Shown: piece by piece, positions 52,532 to 60,990 of the stretch
Layout: each line of letters opens with the position of its first letter
Position numbering within the stretch: position 1 is the first letter of the stretch
Notes under the pieces: model-generated
The model's input: only the letters and a program-made list of their open reading frames with translations
The model's database searches: none
Told to the model about the DNA's origin: nothing
Program-made: the position numbers and the translations under genes
Assembly (NCBI RefSeq): GCF_032268605.1
Contig: NZ_CP130318.1
Location: 4,749,501 to 4,813,500, forward strand
Direction of reading: 5' to 3'
DNA from: Paenibacillus aurantius
Lineage (GTDB): Bacteria; Bacillota; Bacilli; Paenibacillales; NBRC-103111
Length of the DNA: 64,000 bases

Positions 52532-54124
52532 ATGAAGAAAAAGCTAATGGTGAACATTCTGTTGACCGGCGTGCTGGCGGGAAGCGCGGTCGGATGCTCG
52601 AGTACCAAGGAAGGCTCGCCTTCCGCCGCTCCGTCGGCAGGAGGAGATAAGACGGCGGACGCCAACAAGAAGGTCAGCATCTCGGCGATGAAGTATATCT
52701 ACGGAGACGTTCCGCCACCCGACGGACGCGGGCTCAAGATGATCAACGAGAAGTTCAACGTGGACTATTCGGTCAACATCGTTCCCCAGGCCACTTACGA
52801 CGAGAAGCTGACCGCGGTGCTCGCTTCCGGCAAAATCCCGGATATGGTGATGTTCCAGTCCGGCGACCTGACGAACCGTTACAACAAATTCGCGAAGCAG
52901 GGAGCCTTCTTTCCGCTCGACGATTACGTCAAGCAGTATCCGTCCTTCCAGCGTATCCCTTCCTACGTGCTCGACCAGTTCAAAGTTAACGGCAAGCTCT
53001 ATGCCATTCCCGGCTATTATCCGAAATTCGGCTTCACGGTCATCCTCCGAAAGGATTGGCTGGACGCCCTCGGGCTGAAGGTTCCAACCAGCTACGACGA
53101 GCTGAAGCAGGTGGCGCTTGCGTTTACGAAGAACGACCCCGACCGCAACGGCAAGAACGATACGTACGGACTCGCCATCGGCAAGGACATCAACCATCCC
53201 ATTCCGATGGGAAGTTACTGGGACCCCGATGCCTGGTACCACAAGGATGGCCAGGGACGTTTCATCCCCGGCATCGTATCGAACGCCCGGAAGGAAATGA
53301 TCCAGTGGTTCGCCGATCTGTATAAGGAAGGCGCCCTGACCCGGGATTTCGCCTCCCTGGACTGGACGGCCACGAACAAAGAGTTCTATTCCGGCAAGGC
53401 CGGTATCTTCATCGGCACCCCGAGGGGAATGTCGCAGCTGTACATGGAAGGCCTGCTTCAGATTAACCCGAACGCCGAGTTCGTTCATCTGGAGCCGTTC
53501 AAGGCGCCCGACGGGTCCCAAGGCATGACGGCCGGAAGAGGCTTTCTCGGCATGACGGCCATCTCGGCGGAGGCGGGCAAGGATCCGGCCAAGGTGAAGC
53601 GGATCCTCGACCTGCTGGATTACGGCCGCAAGTTCTTCCCGAACGACCAGAAGAATGACAAGAACCCGGACTTCGACTGGCTGAACGGCAATGTTAACCA
53701 AGGGTACGACATCAAGGATGGGATCGGGGTGCTGAAATCCAACGCCGCCCAGCTGGGCGTCGCCCCCGGCACCTATCTGACCGACACGACCGCCTGGCCG
53801 GAGAAGGACTCCGACGTGGATTACACGAAGAATTACAGCCTGCCGAAGCTGGTTCAGCTCGCGGACCGCATCTCCAAGACCTACTCTACGATAAAATATT
53901 ACAGCAATCCGAATTATGCGGTCGTCTCCGACACGGAGCTCGCCAAAGGAGCCGAGCTGAAGAAGTACCTGCTTGACGAGCAGAGCAAAATGATCGCCGG
54001 GCAGCGCCCGATTACCGATTGGGATAAGATGGTGGATGAATGGAAAGCGAAGGGCGGAGAAGCCCTCATCAAGGAAACGAACGCCGGCATCAAAATCAAG
54101 GATGCCAAGGAAGGCTGGCAGTAA
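52532..54124 (+). CDS. Sugar-binding lipoprotein of the second ABC locus
   Basis: A 530-residue family-1 binding protein with lipobox AVGC (lipidated C22). The mature part shows VDYSVNIVPQATYDEKLTAVLASG, PDMVMFQSGDLTNRY and DPDRNGKNDTYGLAIG, the last like an EF-hand-type calcium loop frequent in these receptors. It uses the permeases at 50615-52470 and presumably a shared ATPase. AGAGGGGA lies before the ATG. Ligand unknown; long oligosaccharides are usual for receptors of this size. Confidence 0.94.
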   Translation: MKKKLMVNILLTGVLAGSAVGCSSTKEGSPSAAPSAGGDKTADANKKVSISAMKYIYGDVPPPDGRGLKMINEKFNVDYSVNIVPQATYDEKLTAVLASGKIPDMVMFQSGDLTNRYNKFAKQGAFFPLDDYVKQYPSFQRIPSYVLDQFKVNGKLYAIPGYYPKFGFTVILRKDWLDALGLKVPTSYDELKQVALAFTKNDPDRNGKNDTYGLAIGKDINHPIPMGSYWDPDAWYHKDGQGRFIPGIVSNARKEMIQWFADLYKEGALTRDFASLDWTATNKEFYSGKAGIFIGTPRGMSQLYMEGLLQINPNAEFVHLEPFKAPDGSQGMTAGRGFLGMTAISAEAGKDPAKVKRILDLLDYGRKFFPNDQKNDKNPDFDWLNGNVNQGYDIKDGIGVLKSNAAQLGVAPGTYLTDTTAWPEKDSDVDYTKNYSLPKLVQLADRISKTYSTIKYYSNPNYAVVSDTELAKGAELKKYLLDEQSKMIAGQRPITDWDKMVDEWKAKGGEALIKETNAGIKIKDAKEGWQ

Positions 54125-54153
54125 CCCTCGGTTAAGGCGGGTGCATCAGAAAA

Positions 54154-54187
54154 AGCCCGGGCATCTCTCGATGCTCCGGGCTGTTTA
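54154..54187. terminator. Bidirectional terminator between the ABC locus and the RCK_C gene
   Basis: AGCCCGGGCATC pairs with GATGC-TCCGGGCT; TTTA-rich on the plus side and TTTTTC on the minus side. Confidence 0.8.
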
Positions 54188-54255
54188 TGGATGTGGCTGT
54201 CCTCTTTCCCCAGCCGCCCCCCTTCAATCAAAAGGGCAGCAGGATCTTTCCGTGC

Positions 54256-54975
54256 TTAGAGCGCAGCCGCGTTCTTCTCGTCGATTGTGATTTCCTGAAG
54301 CCTTTCGAGCTCCTTGGCGAACTTCTTTTCGATCGCTTCCTTGCTGCCATAGAGGTAAAGGATATCGCCTTCCTGGACTTCACAGTCCCAGCGCTTTCCG
54401 CGGATTTTGATATCTCCCCGGTGGAGAAAGAGAAGGTTGATGTCCTCCTCGGACTCAAAGACATCGCACACCTTGTGCCCGAGGTACTCCGAATCATCAA
54501 AAATTTCGACGGCTGTGATGAGATCTCCTTCCTCCAGGTAAAGCACTTCCTGGATGGGAAGCTCATGAAGCTCGAATTCCTTCTGCAGGTGATCTTCATA
54601 CCTCGCGGACATCCTTCGGGAGAAGCCGGGATATTTGACCACCAGCAGAATAAGCGCAAGAACGCCGGTCGTGATGGACAGCTGCTTAATCCGGAAGCTC
54701 TCCGCCAGGATGTTGGACATAGACGAAATGATAACGGCGAGAGAGAAGGCGCCGAACAGAATAAGGAATACCCCTATTTTGCGGCGAACCGGGTGCCGGA
54801 GGATAAGCTCCGATTCCTTCGTGGTGAACCCGGTCCCTGTGAGCATGGAAACGACCTGAAAGCGGGCGATCTCTTTGTCCAGGCCCGTGATAATCAGGAG
54901 CGTGACCATGATTTCCAGGACGATGAAAATAATCACGAAATAAATGCATATAAATAGAAATCCGATGGGGATCAT
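54256..54975 (-). CDS. Membrane protein with TrkA-C (RCK_C) domain
   Basis: A 239-residue protein: three membrane helices (about 3-28, 66-86, 96-113) followed by an RCK_C domain of about 75 residues near the C-terminus (ITAVEIFDDSEYLGHKVCDVF, INLLFLHRGDIKIRG, EVQEGDILYLYG). RCK_C domains gate potassium or cation transporters and in Firmicutes often bind c-di-AMP. The helices are too few for a full transporter, so it may regulate or be a subunit of one. AGGAG abuts the ATG, with GAGG eleven bases upstream. Confidence 0.85.
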   Translation of the reverse strand: MIPIGFLFICIYFVIIFIVLEIMVTLLIITGLDKEIARFQVVSMLTGTGFTTKESELILRHPVRRKIGVFLILFGAFSLAVIISSMSNILAESFRIKQLSITTGVLALILLVVKYPGFSRRMSARYEDHLQKEFELHELPIQEVLYLEEGDLITAVEIFDDSEYLGHKVCDVFESEEDINLLFLHRGDIKIRGKRWDCEVQEGDILYLYGSKEAIEKKFAKELERLQEITIDEKNAAAL

Positions 54976-55041
54976 CTCCTAAGGTTCCTCTCTCCCTTAC
55001 TTCCCCTTAGCATTCCCCGCTGAATCAGCTGCCAATCTTTC

Positions 55042-55929
55042 TCAGCCGATCAGCTTCATCAAGCCCTTGAACTCGAGCTCCTCGAATTTGCTGCGGACCA
55101 GATGCGGGTCCGGGACCCATACGCATTCCTCCAGGAGACAGGAAAGCGGAACGTCGCAGCGGATGGTGGCGAGGTCCCGGCACAAGTGCAGCATCTCGAG
55201 ATCCTGCTCAATCTTCGCCCGTACGCCCTTCGGAAGCTTGTCCAGATTCTCGAGAATGCCTTCGATCGATCCGTACTCGCTGAGCAGCTTAACCGCCGTC
55301 TTCTCACCTATTCCCTTGACGCCAGGGTAATTGTCGCTCGTATCCCCGATCAGCCCCTTCAAGTCGATGATCTGCTTTGGCGTAAGCTTCTTCTCTTCCA
55401 GGAGCAGGGCACCGTCGTAGACGGCATAGTTTCCGTGGCCCTTCTTAAGAATGACGACCTTCACCCGTTCGTCCACCAGCTGCAGCAGATCGTGGTCCCC
55501 GGTCAGCACATAGACGTCTAGTTCCGGGCTGAAGGTGCGGGCCAGCGTTCCGATGCAATCATCCGCCTCATAGCCGGGAATGCCCACATTCGGCACGCCG
55601 AAGGAGCTCACCACTTCCTTGACGAGGTCGAACTGGGGAAGCATCTCGAGCGGCGGCTCCGAACGGTTGGCTTTGTAGTGGACGAACTGCTCCGTCCGGA
55701 ACGTCCGGCTTCCCATGTCCCAGCAGCAGATGACGTGAGACGGTCCGAAGGTTTGGACCGCGTCCCAGAAATAACGGACGAAGCCGTAAACCGCGTTGAC
55801 CGGTACTCCCGCGCTGGTCCGTTTGATGTAGCCGGTGACGGCGGACGCGTAGTAGGCCCGGAACAAAAGAGCCATCCCGTCCACCAGCAGGACGCTTTCC
55901 TTCTTCTCTTCCATCCAATCTTCTATCAA
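55042..55929 (-). CDS. 5'-3' exonuclease of the FEN/Pol I N-terminal type
   Basis: A 295-residue nuclease resembling the 5'-nuclease domain of DNA polymerase I and B. subtilis YpcP. Metal-binding acids are in LLVDGMALLFRAYYA, CCWDMGSRTFR, GYEADDCIGTLA and LTGDHDLLQLV; the helix-hairpin-helix (IGDTSDNYPGVKGIGEKTAVKLL) is complete. No polymerase domain follows. TTG at 55929 has GGGAGAG eight bases upstream; an ATG five codons later is the alternative. It would remove RNA primers and flaps, backing up Pol I. Confidence 0.92.
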   Translation of the reverse strand: MIEDWMEEKKESVLLVDGMALLFRAYYASAVTGYIKRTSAGVPVNAVYGFVRYFWDAVQTFGPSHVICCWDMGSRTFRTEQFVHYKANRSEPPLEMLPQFDLVKEVVSSFGVPNVGIPGYEADDCIGTLARTFSPELDVYVLTGDHDLLQLVDERVKVVILKKGHGNYAVYDGALLLEEKKLTPKQIIDLKGLIGDTSDNYPGVKGIGEKTAVKLLSEYGSIEGILENLDKLPKGVRAKIEQDLEMLHLCRDLATIRCDVPLSCLLEECVWVPDPHLVRSKFEELEFKGLMKLIG

Positions 55930-55965
55930 AAGAAATCTCTCCCAAATCTATAATTTATCTCTTCC

Positions 55966-55974
55966 ATTATACCA
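55966..55974 (-). promoter_or_regulatory. Extended -10 element for the exonuclease gene
   Basis: TGGTATAAT on the minus strand, about 37 bases before the TTG start; no good -35. The rest of the 250-base gap to 56182 holds no recognisable gene. Confidence 0.45.
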
Positions 55975-56181
55975 TAGAAACATGAAATAGGTCGGAGCCC
56001 CCTCCTATGGAGAATCTTGGGGAGACCTTCCGTAGACCGGCCGGGCTCTTTCGTTTCCTTGCATGAATGTCGTCATTTCATACCTCCCATGTCGTTAAAT
56101 TGGATTACAAAAGAGGAGACGAAGTGTTAAGATGGTACGTGACGGCTTTTCCCCATTTCATATCGAAGGGATGAATCCTTG

Positions 56182-57186
56182 ATGATTAAAGTAGCGATGA
56201 TCAGCTTTTGGCACGTCCATGCAAGAGATTATGCGAAGCAGGCAACCGAGCACCCCGACACCGAAATCGTGGCCGTGTGGGACGAAATTCCCGAGCGCGG
56301 GAAGAAGGAAGCCGAAGAGCGCAATGTCCGTTTTTATGACAACCTGGACGAGCTTCTTGCCGACCAAGAGATTGAAGGCGTTATCATCGACACGCCGACG
56401 AACCAGCACCGCGACGTCATGGTAGCGGCCGCGCGCGCGGGCAAACACATCTTCACCGAAAAAGTAATCGCTCCCACCCTTGCGGAAGTGAATGAAATTA
56501 TCCGCGCGGTGGAGGAAGCAGGCGTTAAGCTGACCGTCTCCCTGCCGCGACTGAACGACGGCTATACGCTGGCCATCCAGAAGATCCTGAAGGAAGGCCT
56601 GCTCGGCGACCTTACGCTGGTTAGAACCCGCCTGTCCCATAACGGGGCGACGGCCGGCTGGCTGCCCGGGCATTTCTTCAACAAGGAGCAGTGCGGCGGC
56701 GGAGCGCTGATTGACCTGGGCTGCCATCCGATGTACCTCGCCCGCCTGTTCCTCGGGCTTCCGGAGAGCGTGCAAGCCACCTTCGGCTATGTGACCGGCA
56801 AGGAAGTGGAGGACAATGCGGTATCCGTCCTGAATTATTCGAACGGTGCCATCGGTGTCGTGGAAGCCGGCTTCGTTAATTCCTTCTCCCCGTTCACCAT
56901 CGAAATTCACGGAACGGAAGGAAGCCTGCTCTACGGAACGCCGGAAAGCAAAATTTTCCTGCGTACCAAGAAGCTCGGGGAAGAGAAAGCGAAGGAGTGG
57001 CAGGTGGACACCGAGCTGTCCGAAAATCGCCCTTCCGCGTTCTCCCAATGGGTCGACCACATCAAGAACGACACTGTGGCGACGGAAAACATCCAGCTGG
57101 CCGTCGACCTGACGAAGCTGATGGAGGCCTCGAACCTCTCCGCGGCGCGCGGACAGGCCGTTCGACTGAGCCAGCTTACGTCTTAA
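56182..57186 (+). CDS. Gfo/Idh/MocA-family oxidoreductase
   Basis: A 334-residue NAD(P)-dependent dehydrogenase. The N-terminal Rossmann region starts IKVAMISFWHVHARDYAKQ, lacking the usual GxGxxG; VAVWDEIPERGKK, IDTPTNQHRDVM and the EKxxA-type EKVIAPT (normally EKP) follow; the C-terminal sheet includes GGGALIDLGCHPMYL, where the histidine is catalytic. ATG 56182 has GAAGGG upstream. It precedes an AraC regulator by 30 bases, forming a likely sugar- or inositol-metabolism unit. Confidence 0.9.
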   Translation: MIKVAMISFWHVHARDYAKQATEHPDTEIVAVWDEIPERGKKEAEERNVRFYDNLDELLADQEIEGVIIDTPTNQHRDVMVAAARAGKHIFTEKVIAPTLAEVNEIIRAVEEAGVKLTVSLPRLNDGYTLAIQKILKEGLLGDLTLVRTRLSHNGATAGWLPGHFFNKEQCGGGALIDLGCHPMYLARLFLGLPESVQATFGYVTGKEVEDNAVSVLNYSNGAIGVVEAGFVNSFSPFTIEIHGTEGSLLYGTPESKIFLRTKKLGEEKAKEWQVDTELSENRPSAFSQWVDHIKNDTVATENIQLAVDLTKLMEASNLSAARGQAVRLSQLTS

Positions 57187-57216
57187 TCTAATCCTTTTTC
57201 TCAAGGGGGAGTCCGA

Positions 57217-58215
57217 ATGAGCGGCGATTCAAGCGGCCTCTTTCCGGCTTCCCCTAAGCCGGTTAAGAAGGCCTTCGCCTTTGAAGCCATGAAAGTCAAT
57301 CCGCACGCCCTGGACCGGCTCGATCTGAAATTCCGCTGGGGCGGATACGGGTTCCGGGTCCTCCGCTGTCATTGGACAAGCTTCTCTCCGGGGAAGGTGG
57401 TCGGGTTTCATAAGCATTCCGAATTTGAGTTTCATTTTATCCCCCGCGGCAAAGGCATCCTCTCGCTTGAGGACGGGGATTATGAAGTCAGCGAGGGGAT
57501 GTTCTACCTGACCGGTCCCCAGGTCATTCATCAGCAGACGTCCGATGGTGAAGAAGGAATGGACGAGCTCTGTCTCCATATCGACATCGTCAATCTGAAG
57601 GAAGCGCCGGAAGGAGACCAATGGGGCGGTTCGTGGGAAGATGCGGAGGCGGAGCAGTGCGTCAAGCGTCTCGAGGAGATGCCGGCGGTTCCGGCGCTGG
57701 ACCGGTTCAACGCCATGAGCTGGTTTCTGACCGCTTACCGGTCCTGGTCCGAGAACCAGCTTGGCCAATACTCGTCCATCAAGCAGGCGATCATCCAGAT
57801 TCTGCTGCGCGCCTCACGCACCTATTCGACCGACAGCCTGCCGACCCCGCTGCCCGCCCGGAATATGAACCATTACCGGTTCACACTGGCGGCCCAATAC
57901 ATCCAGGACAATTACTCCCGCTCGCTGACCCTGGAGGAAGTGGCGGCAAGGCTGTCCATCAGCGGCCGGCACCTTCAGCGTATCTTCCTCGATCAGGCGG
58001 GGGTCTCCTTCAGTGAATATGTGGAGAACTGCCGGCTGGCCCAGGTCTGTACGGAGCTGAAGCAGGGAACCCGGACCATCGAGCAGATTGCCGGCCGGCA
58101 CGGCTTCTCGAGCCCCAATTACCTGCACTATGTATTCAAGAAGCGGATGGGCGTGACCTTGATGCAGTTCCGGCGGCAAGCGGAGGAGCACTCCCTGAAA
58201 GCACGGCCCACTTAG
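57217..58215 (+). CDS. AraC-family regulator with cupin sensor domain
   Basis: A 332-residue regulator: N-terminal AraC-type cupin (about 45-125; GFHKHSEFEFHFIPRGKGILSL, HQQTSD) and two helix-turn-helix units at the end (SLTLEEVAARLSISGRHLQRIF and TIEQIAGRHGFSSPNYLHYVFKK). AGGGGGAG precedes the ATG. It lies just after the oxidoreductase gene and probably controls it together with a related uptake system elsewhere. A terminator closes the unit. Confidence 0.93.
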   Translation: MSGDSSGLFPASPKPVKKAFAFEAMKVNPHALDRLDLKFRWGGYGFRVLRCHWTSFSPGKVVGFHKHSEFEFHFIPRGKGILSLEDGDYEVSEGMFYLTGPQVIHQQTSDGEEGMDELCLHIDIVNLKEAPEGDQWGGSWEDAEAEQCVKRLEEMPAVPALDRFNAMSWFLTAYRSWSENQLGQYSSIKQAIIQILLRASRTYSTDSLPTPLPARNMNHYRFTLAAQYIQDNYSRSLTLEEVAARLSISGRHLQRIFLDQAGVSFSEYVENCRLAQVCTELKQGTRTIEQIAGRHGFSSPNYLHYVFKKRMGVTLMQFRRQAEEHSLKARPT

Positions 58216-58240
58216 TCTCTTGGAGGCGGCATAGATCAAT

Positions 58241-58294
58241 AAAAAAAGGACTCCGGCTCCGACACTTACCCGTGTCGGCTTCCGAAGTCCTTTT
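58241..58294. terminator. Bidirectional terminator between the AraC and aminotransferase genes
   Basis: AAAAGGACT and CCGACAC pair with GTGTCGG and AGTCCTTTT; A/T-runs on both sides. Confidence 0.85.
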
Positions 58295-58317
58295 GGCCAT
58301 TCTCTTGGGCGGTTCCT

Positions 58318-59499
58318 TCAGCGTACACCCGCTTGCTTCAGGAAGCGTCCGATCCGTTCCGCCGCTTCCACCAGGCGGTCCTCCTCCTGGACCAGCGCGA
58401 TACGCACATACCCTTCCCCCTGACGTCCGAAGGCGTCACCAGGTATAACCACGACTCCCGTTTCTAGCAAAATTTCCCGGGAAATTTGTCGAGACGTCCA
58501 CCCCTGCGGAATGGGCGCCCATAGAAACATTGTGGCTTTCGGTTTGGGAACGTTCCAGCCGAACCGCTCCAGCGCTCCCAGGAAGACATCCCTGCGCCTC
58601 TCATACAGGTCGCCCGTTGAGTTCGGGTTCCGGATGTCCTCCTCCAGAGCTGCTGTTCCGGCTTCCTGGACGGCGAGGAAAACCCCGTAGTCGATGTTGG
58701 CCTTCAAGGTGCGCAGCGCCCCCACCGCTTCTTCATGGCCGACCAGAAAGGCAATCCGGCAGCCGGCCATGTTAAAGCTCTTCGACAAGGAGTGAAACTC
58801 CACGGCCGTTTCCTTCGCTCCCGGAATCTGCAGAATGCTGACCGGACGGTAGCCGTCAAACGCCATTTCCGAATAGGCAAAATCATGCACCAGCAGCAGG
58901 TCGTGCTGCTTCGCAAATTCGACGGCTTCCCGGAGGAAGCCTTCATCGGCGGTGGACGCCATCGGGTTGCTGGGAAAGTTCAACAGCATGAACTTCGCCC
59001 GCTTGGCGATGTCTTCCGGGATGGCCGTCAGATCGGGCAGGAAGCCGTTGCCGGCAGTAAGAGGCATCGGATAGGCCTCTACCCCGGCGAGCACCAGCCC
59101 GGCGGCGTAGATCGGATAGCCGGGATCGGGAACGAGCGCGAGGTCCCCCGGATCGGTGAGAGCGAGCGCCAGATGGGCCAGCCCATCCTGGGAGCCCATC
59201 AAGGCGAGCACCTCACGGTCCGGATCAAGCTCCACGCCGAACCGGTGCTTGTACCAGCGGGCTACCGCCCCGCGAAAAGCAGGGGTTCCTTCCGAGGATG
59301 GATAGGCGTAATGGGAGGGGTTGGCGACGGCCCGGCTTATAGCCTCCAGAATCACGGGAGAGGGCGGACGATCCGGGCTTCCGATGCCCAGATCGATGAG
59401 GTCCTTTCCCCTCCGGCGCGCCTCCTCCTTCCACTCGGCCACCTCGGAAAAAATGGCCGATCCCATGCGTTGAAGGCGGGACGATGCTTGAATCTTCAT
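58318..59499 (-). CDS. Class I/II PLP-dependent aminotransferase
   Basis: A 393-residue fold-type I aminotransferase resembling the LL-diaminopimelate/alanine/aspartate aminotransferase group. PLP lysine K240 in HSLSKSFNMAGCR; LGIGSPDRPPS, YAYPSSEGTPAFRGAVARW, NFPSNPM and VRIAL (substrate-carboxylate arginine) are present. ATG 59499 has GGGGGAAG upstream. It lies 43 bases after the M50 protease gene and ends the long minus-strand operon. Substrate cannot be fixed by eye. Confidence 0.9.
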   Translation of the reverse strand: MKIQASSRLQRMGSAIFSEVAEWKEEARRRGKDLIDLGIGSPDRPPSPVILEAISRAVANPSHYAYPSSEGTPAFRGAVARWYKHRFGVELDPDREVLALMGSQDGLAHLALALTDPGDLALVPDPGYPIYAAGLVLAGVEAYPMPLTAGNGFLPDLTAIPEDIAKRAKFMLLNFPSNPMASTADEGFLREAVEFAKQHDLLLVHDFAYSEMAFDGYRPVSILQIPGAKETAVEFHSLSKSFNMAGCRIAFLVGHEEAVGALRTLKANIDYGVFLAVQEAGTAALEEDIRNPNSTGDLYERRRDVFLGALERFGWNVPKPKATMFLWAPIPQGWTSRQISREILLETGVVVIPGDAFGRQGEGYVRIALVQEEDRLVEAAERIGRFLKQAGVR

Positions 59500-59542
59500 G
59501 TTTGCTTCCCCCGTGTTGATAAGAATGTTCATTTATGGAACT

Positions 59543-60613
59543 CTACCCGGACAGCCCTTGCCGCGAAGAGGTATAGACCAGCAAAGCCAGACATAGGACC
59601 AACAGGGCGTAGAGGATCGAGATCCCCCGCCGGGAACGGGCCGGAATGGTGTAATACTCATCGTTCTCGTATTCCGTATAATCCACCCGGCAGCGGATAA
59701 CCCGATACAAGCCGGTGAATTTCCGGAGCCGGTCCATTCGGACAATTTGAACGCCGGCGATCAGCCCCTGTCCGGGAAGAGCCATCCGTCCTTTCAAGCC
59801 GACCTCCGCCCACTGCAGGTACACCTTCTGCTTGCCGTCCAGCTCGGAATAGGTCGTGTAGTTCAGCGGACGTCCGGAAGCCCCCTCCTCGCTTCCCGGC
59901 GCGAATGAAGCTCCTTCGGGAACCGGCACCTCAAAGGTCGCCCAAGTGGAACGGATCGGCCTGTTCCCTTTAGAAGCCCGCCACTTGCTGTACCAGTCCC
60001 AGGCCAGCCATCCCCAAGGGGCTAGAAACCAGTACCAGCGGAAAAGCACGATCAGCAGCAGGCTGAGCAGCAGGCCCGCCGGCCACAGCTTTCGGCTGAG
60101 AGCGCCTGTAATTTTGCCTCCGTCCAGTGGAAAAACGGGAAGCAGGTTAACCAGGTTAAACAGAAAGCCGATGTAGGCCACCGCCAGAAGCAGAGGACTT
60201 CCCGTCTTCTCCCCAAGCAGGAAAACCAAGGCGGCACCGGCGGACCCGAGGAGTGGTCCCCCAAGGGCGATATACGCCTCGGTCGCCGCGTCCCGGGGAT
60301 GGCGCTTCATGTTCACGATCGCGCCTACGAGAGGGATGAAAATAGGCGCCGACGTAGGCAGCTTCTTGATCCGGGCTGCCGCCACATGCCCCATCTCGTG
60401 AACGAGCACGAGAATTACGACCCCGACCGCAAGCTCCAGCGGGGCGACCAGGGCGTAGGCCCAGACGGAGACGAGCATCGTAAGAACGGCTCCGCCGACG
60501 GATCCCATCTTAAGAAGAGGGAACAGCGCTTTAAGCTTCGTCAGAAAGAAGGCGCCTGCGGCGCCCACGATCCACCAAGGGCCCTTGCGGCCGGCTGCGC
60601 CGGAAGGCTTCAT
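59543..60613 (-). CDS. Site-2-protease-like M50 membrane metalloprotease
   Basis: A 356-residue membrane protein. Zinc motif HEMGH (H72, E73, H76) in a membrane helix and NLLPVFPLDGGKI as the second conserved motif define the M50 family. About five or six helices occur, then a cytosolic or extracytosolic domain of about 130 residues rich in beta strands and a C-terminal helix. The ATG overlaps the stop of the ArsC/Spx-like gene (ATGA); no separate ribosome site is visible, so translational coupling is likely. Target unknown. Confidence 0.88.
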   Translation of the reverse strand: MKPSGAAGRKGPWWIVGAAGAFFLTKLKALFPLLKMGSVGGAVLTMLVSVWAYALVAPLELAVGVVILVLVHEMGHVAAARIKKLPTSAPIFIPLVGAIVNMKRHPRDAATEAYIALGGPLLGSAGAALVFLLGEKTGSPLLLAVAYIGFLFNLVNLLPVFPLDGGKITGALSRKLWPAGLLLSLLLIVLFRWYWFLAPWGWLAWDWYSKWRASKGNRPIRSTWATFEVPVPEGASFAPGSEEGASGRPLNYTTYSELDGKQKVYLQWAEVGLKGRMALPGQGLIAGVQIVRMDRLRKFTGLYRVIRCRVDYTEYENDEYYTIPARSRRGISILYALLVLCLALLVYTSSRQGLSG

Positions 60614-60969
60614 GGGGCCCAGGCTTGCCCGAAGTCGGGCTTCTTGAAGCCGACGGTCACCCGCTTGCCGTCCGTAACGATCGGGCGCTTGATCAGCTTG
60701 CCGTTCGAGGCGAGGAGCTCCAGCTTCTCCTCCTCGTTCATCCCGGGAAGCCGGTCCTTCAGCTTCCATTCCCGGTAAACCTCGCCGGAAACATTGAAAA
60801 ACTTCGAGAGCGGAAGGCCGCTCGTCTCCACCAGCCGGCGGATTTCTTCAACCGGAGGCGGGCTTTCCACGATATCGTGGAAATGAACGTCGTACCCCTT
60901 CGCTTCCAGCTCCTTTTTGGCCTCGCGGCACGTGCCGCATTTGGCATATCCATACAAGGTCAGCCCCAT
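60610..60969 (-). CDS. ArsC/Spx/MgsR-family thioredoxin-fold protein
   Basis: A 119-residue protein with a CxxC at C11-C14 (YGYAKCGTCREAKKEL) and the family segments SGLPLSKFFNVSGEVYREW and LIKRPIVTDGKRVTVGF. Spx and MgsR use such a CxxC as a redox switch when binding RNA polymerase; ArsC uses a cysteine to reduce arsenate. The residues around the CxxC match the common YffB/ArsC-like group, so a general thiol role is as likely as regulation. It follows the pseudouridine synthase by 21 bases. Confidence 0.88.
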   Translation of the reverse strand: MGLTLYGYAKCGTCREAKKELEAKGYDVHFHDIVESPPPVEEIRRLVETSGLPLSKFFNVSGEVYREWKLKDRLPGMNEEEKLELLASNGKLIKRPIVTDGKRVTVGFKKPDFGQAWAP

Positions 60970-60990
60970 GGTGATTTCTTCCCCCTAATT

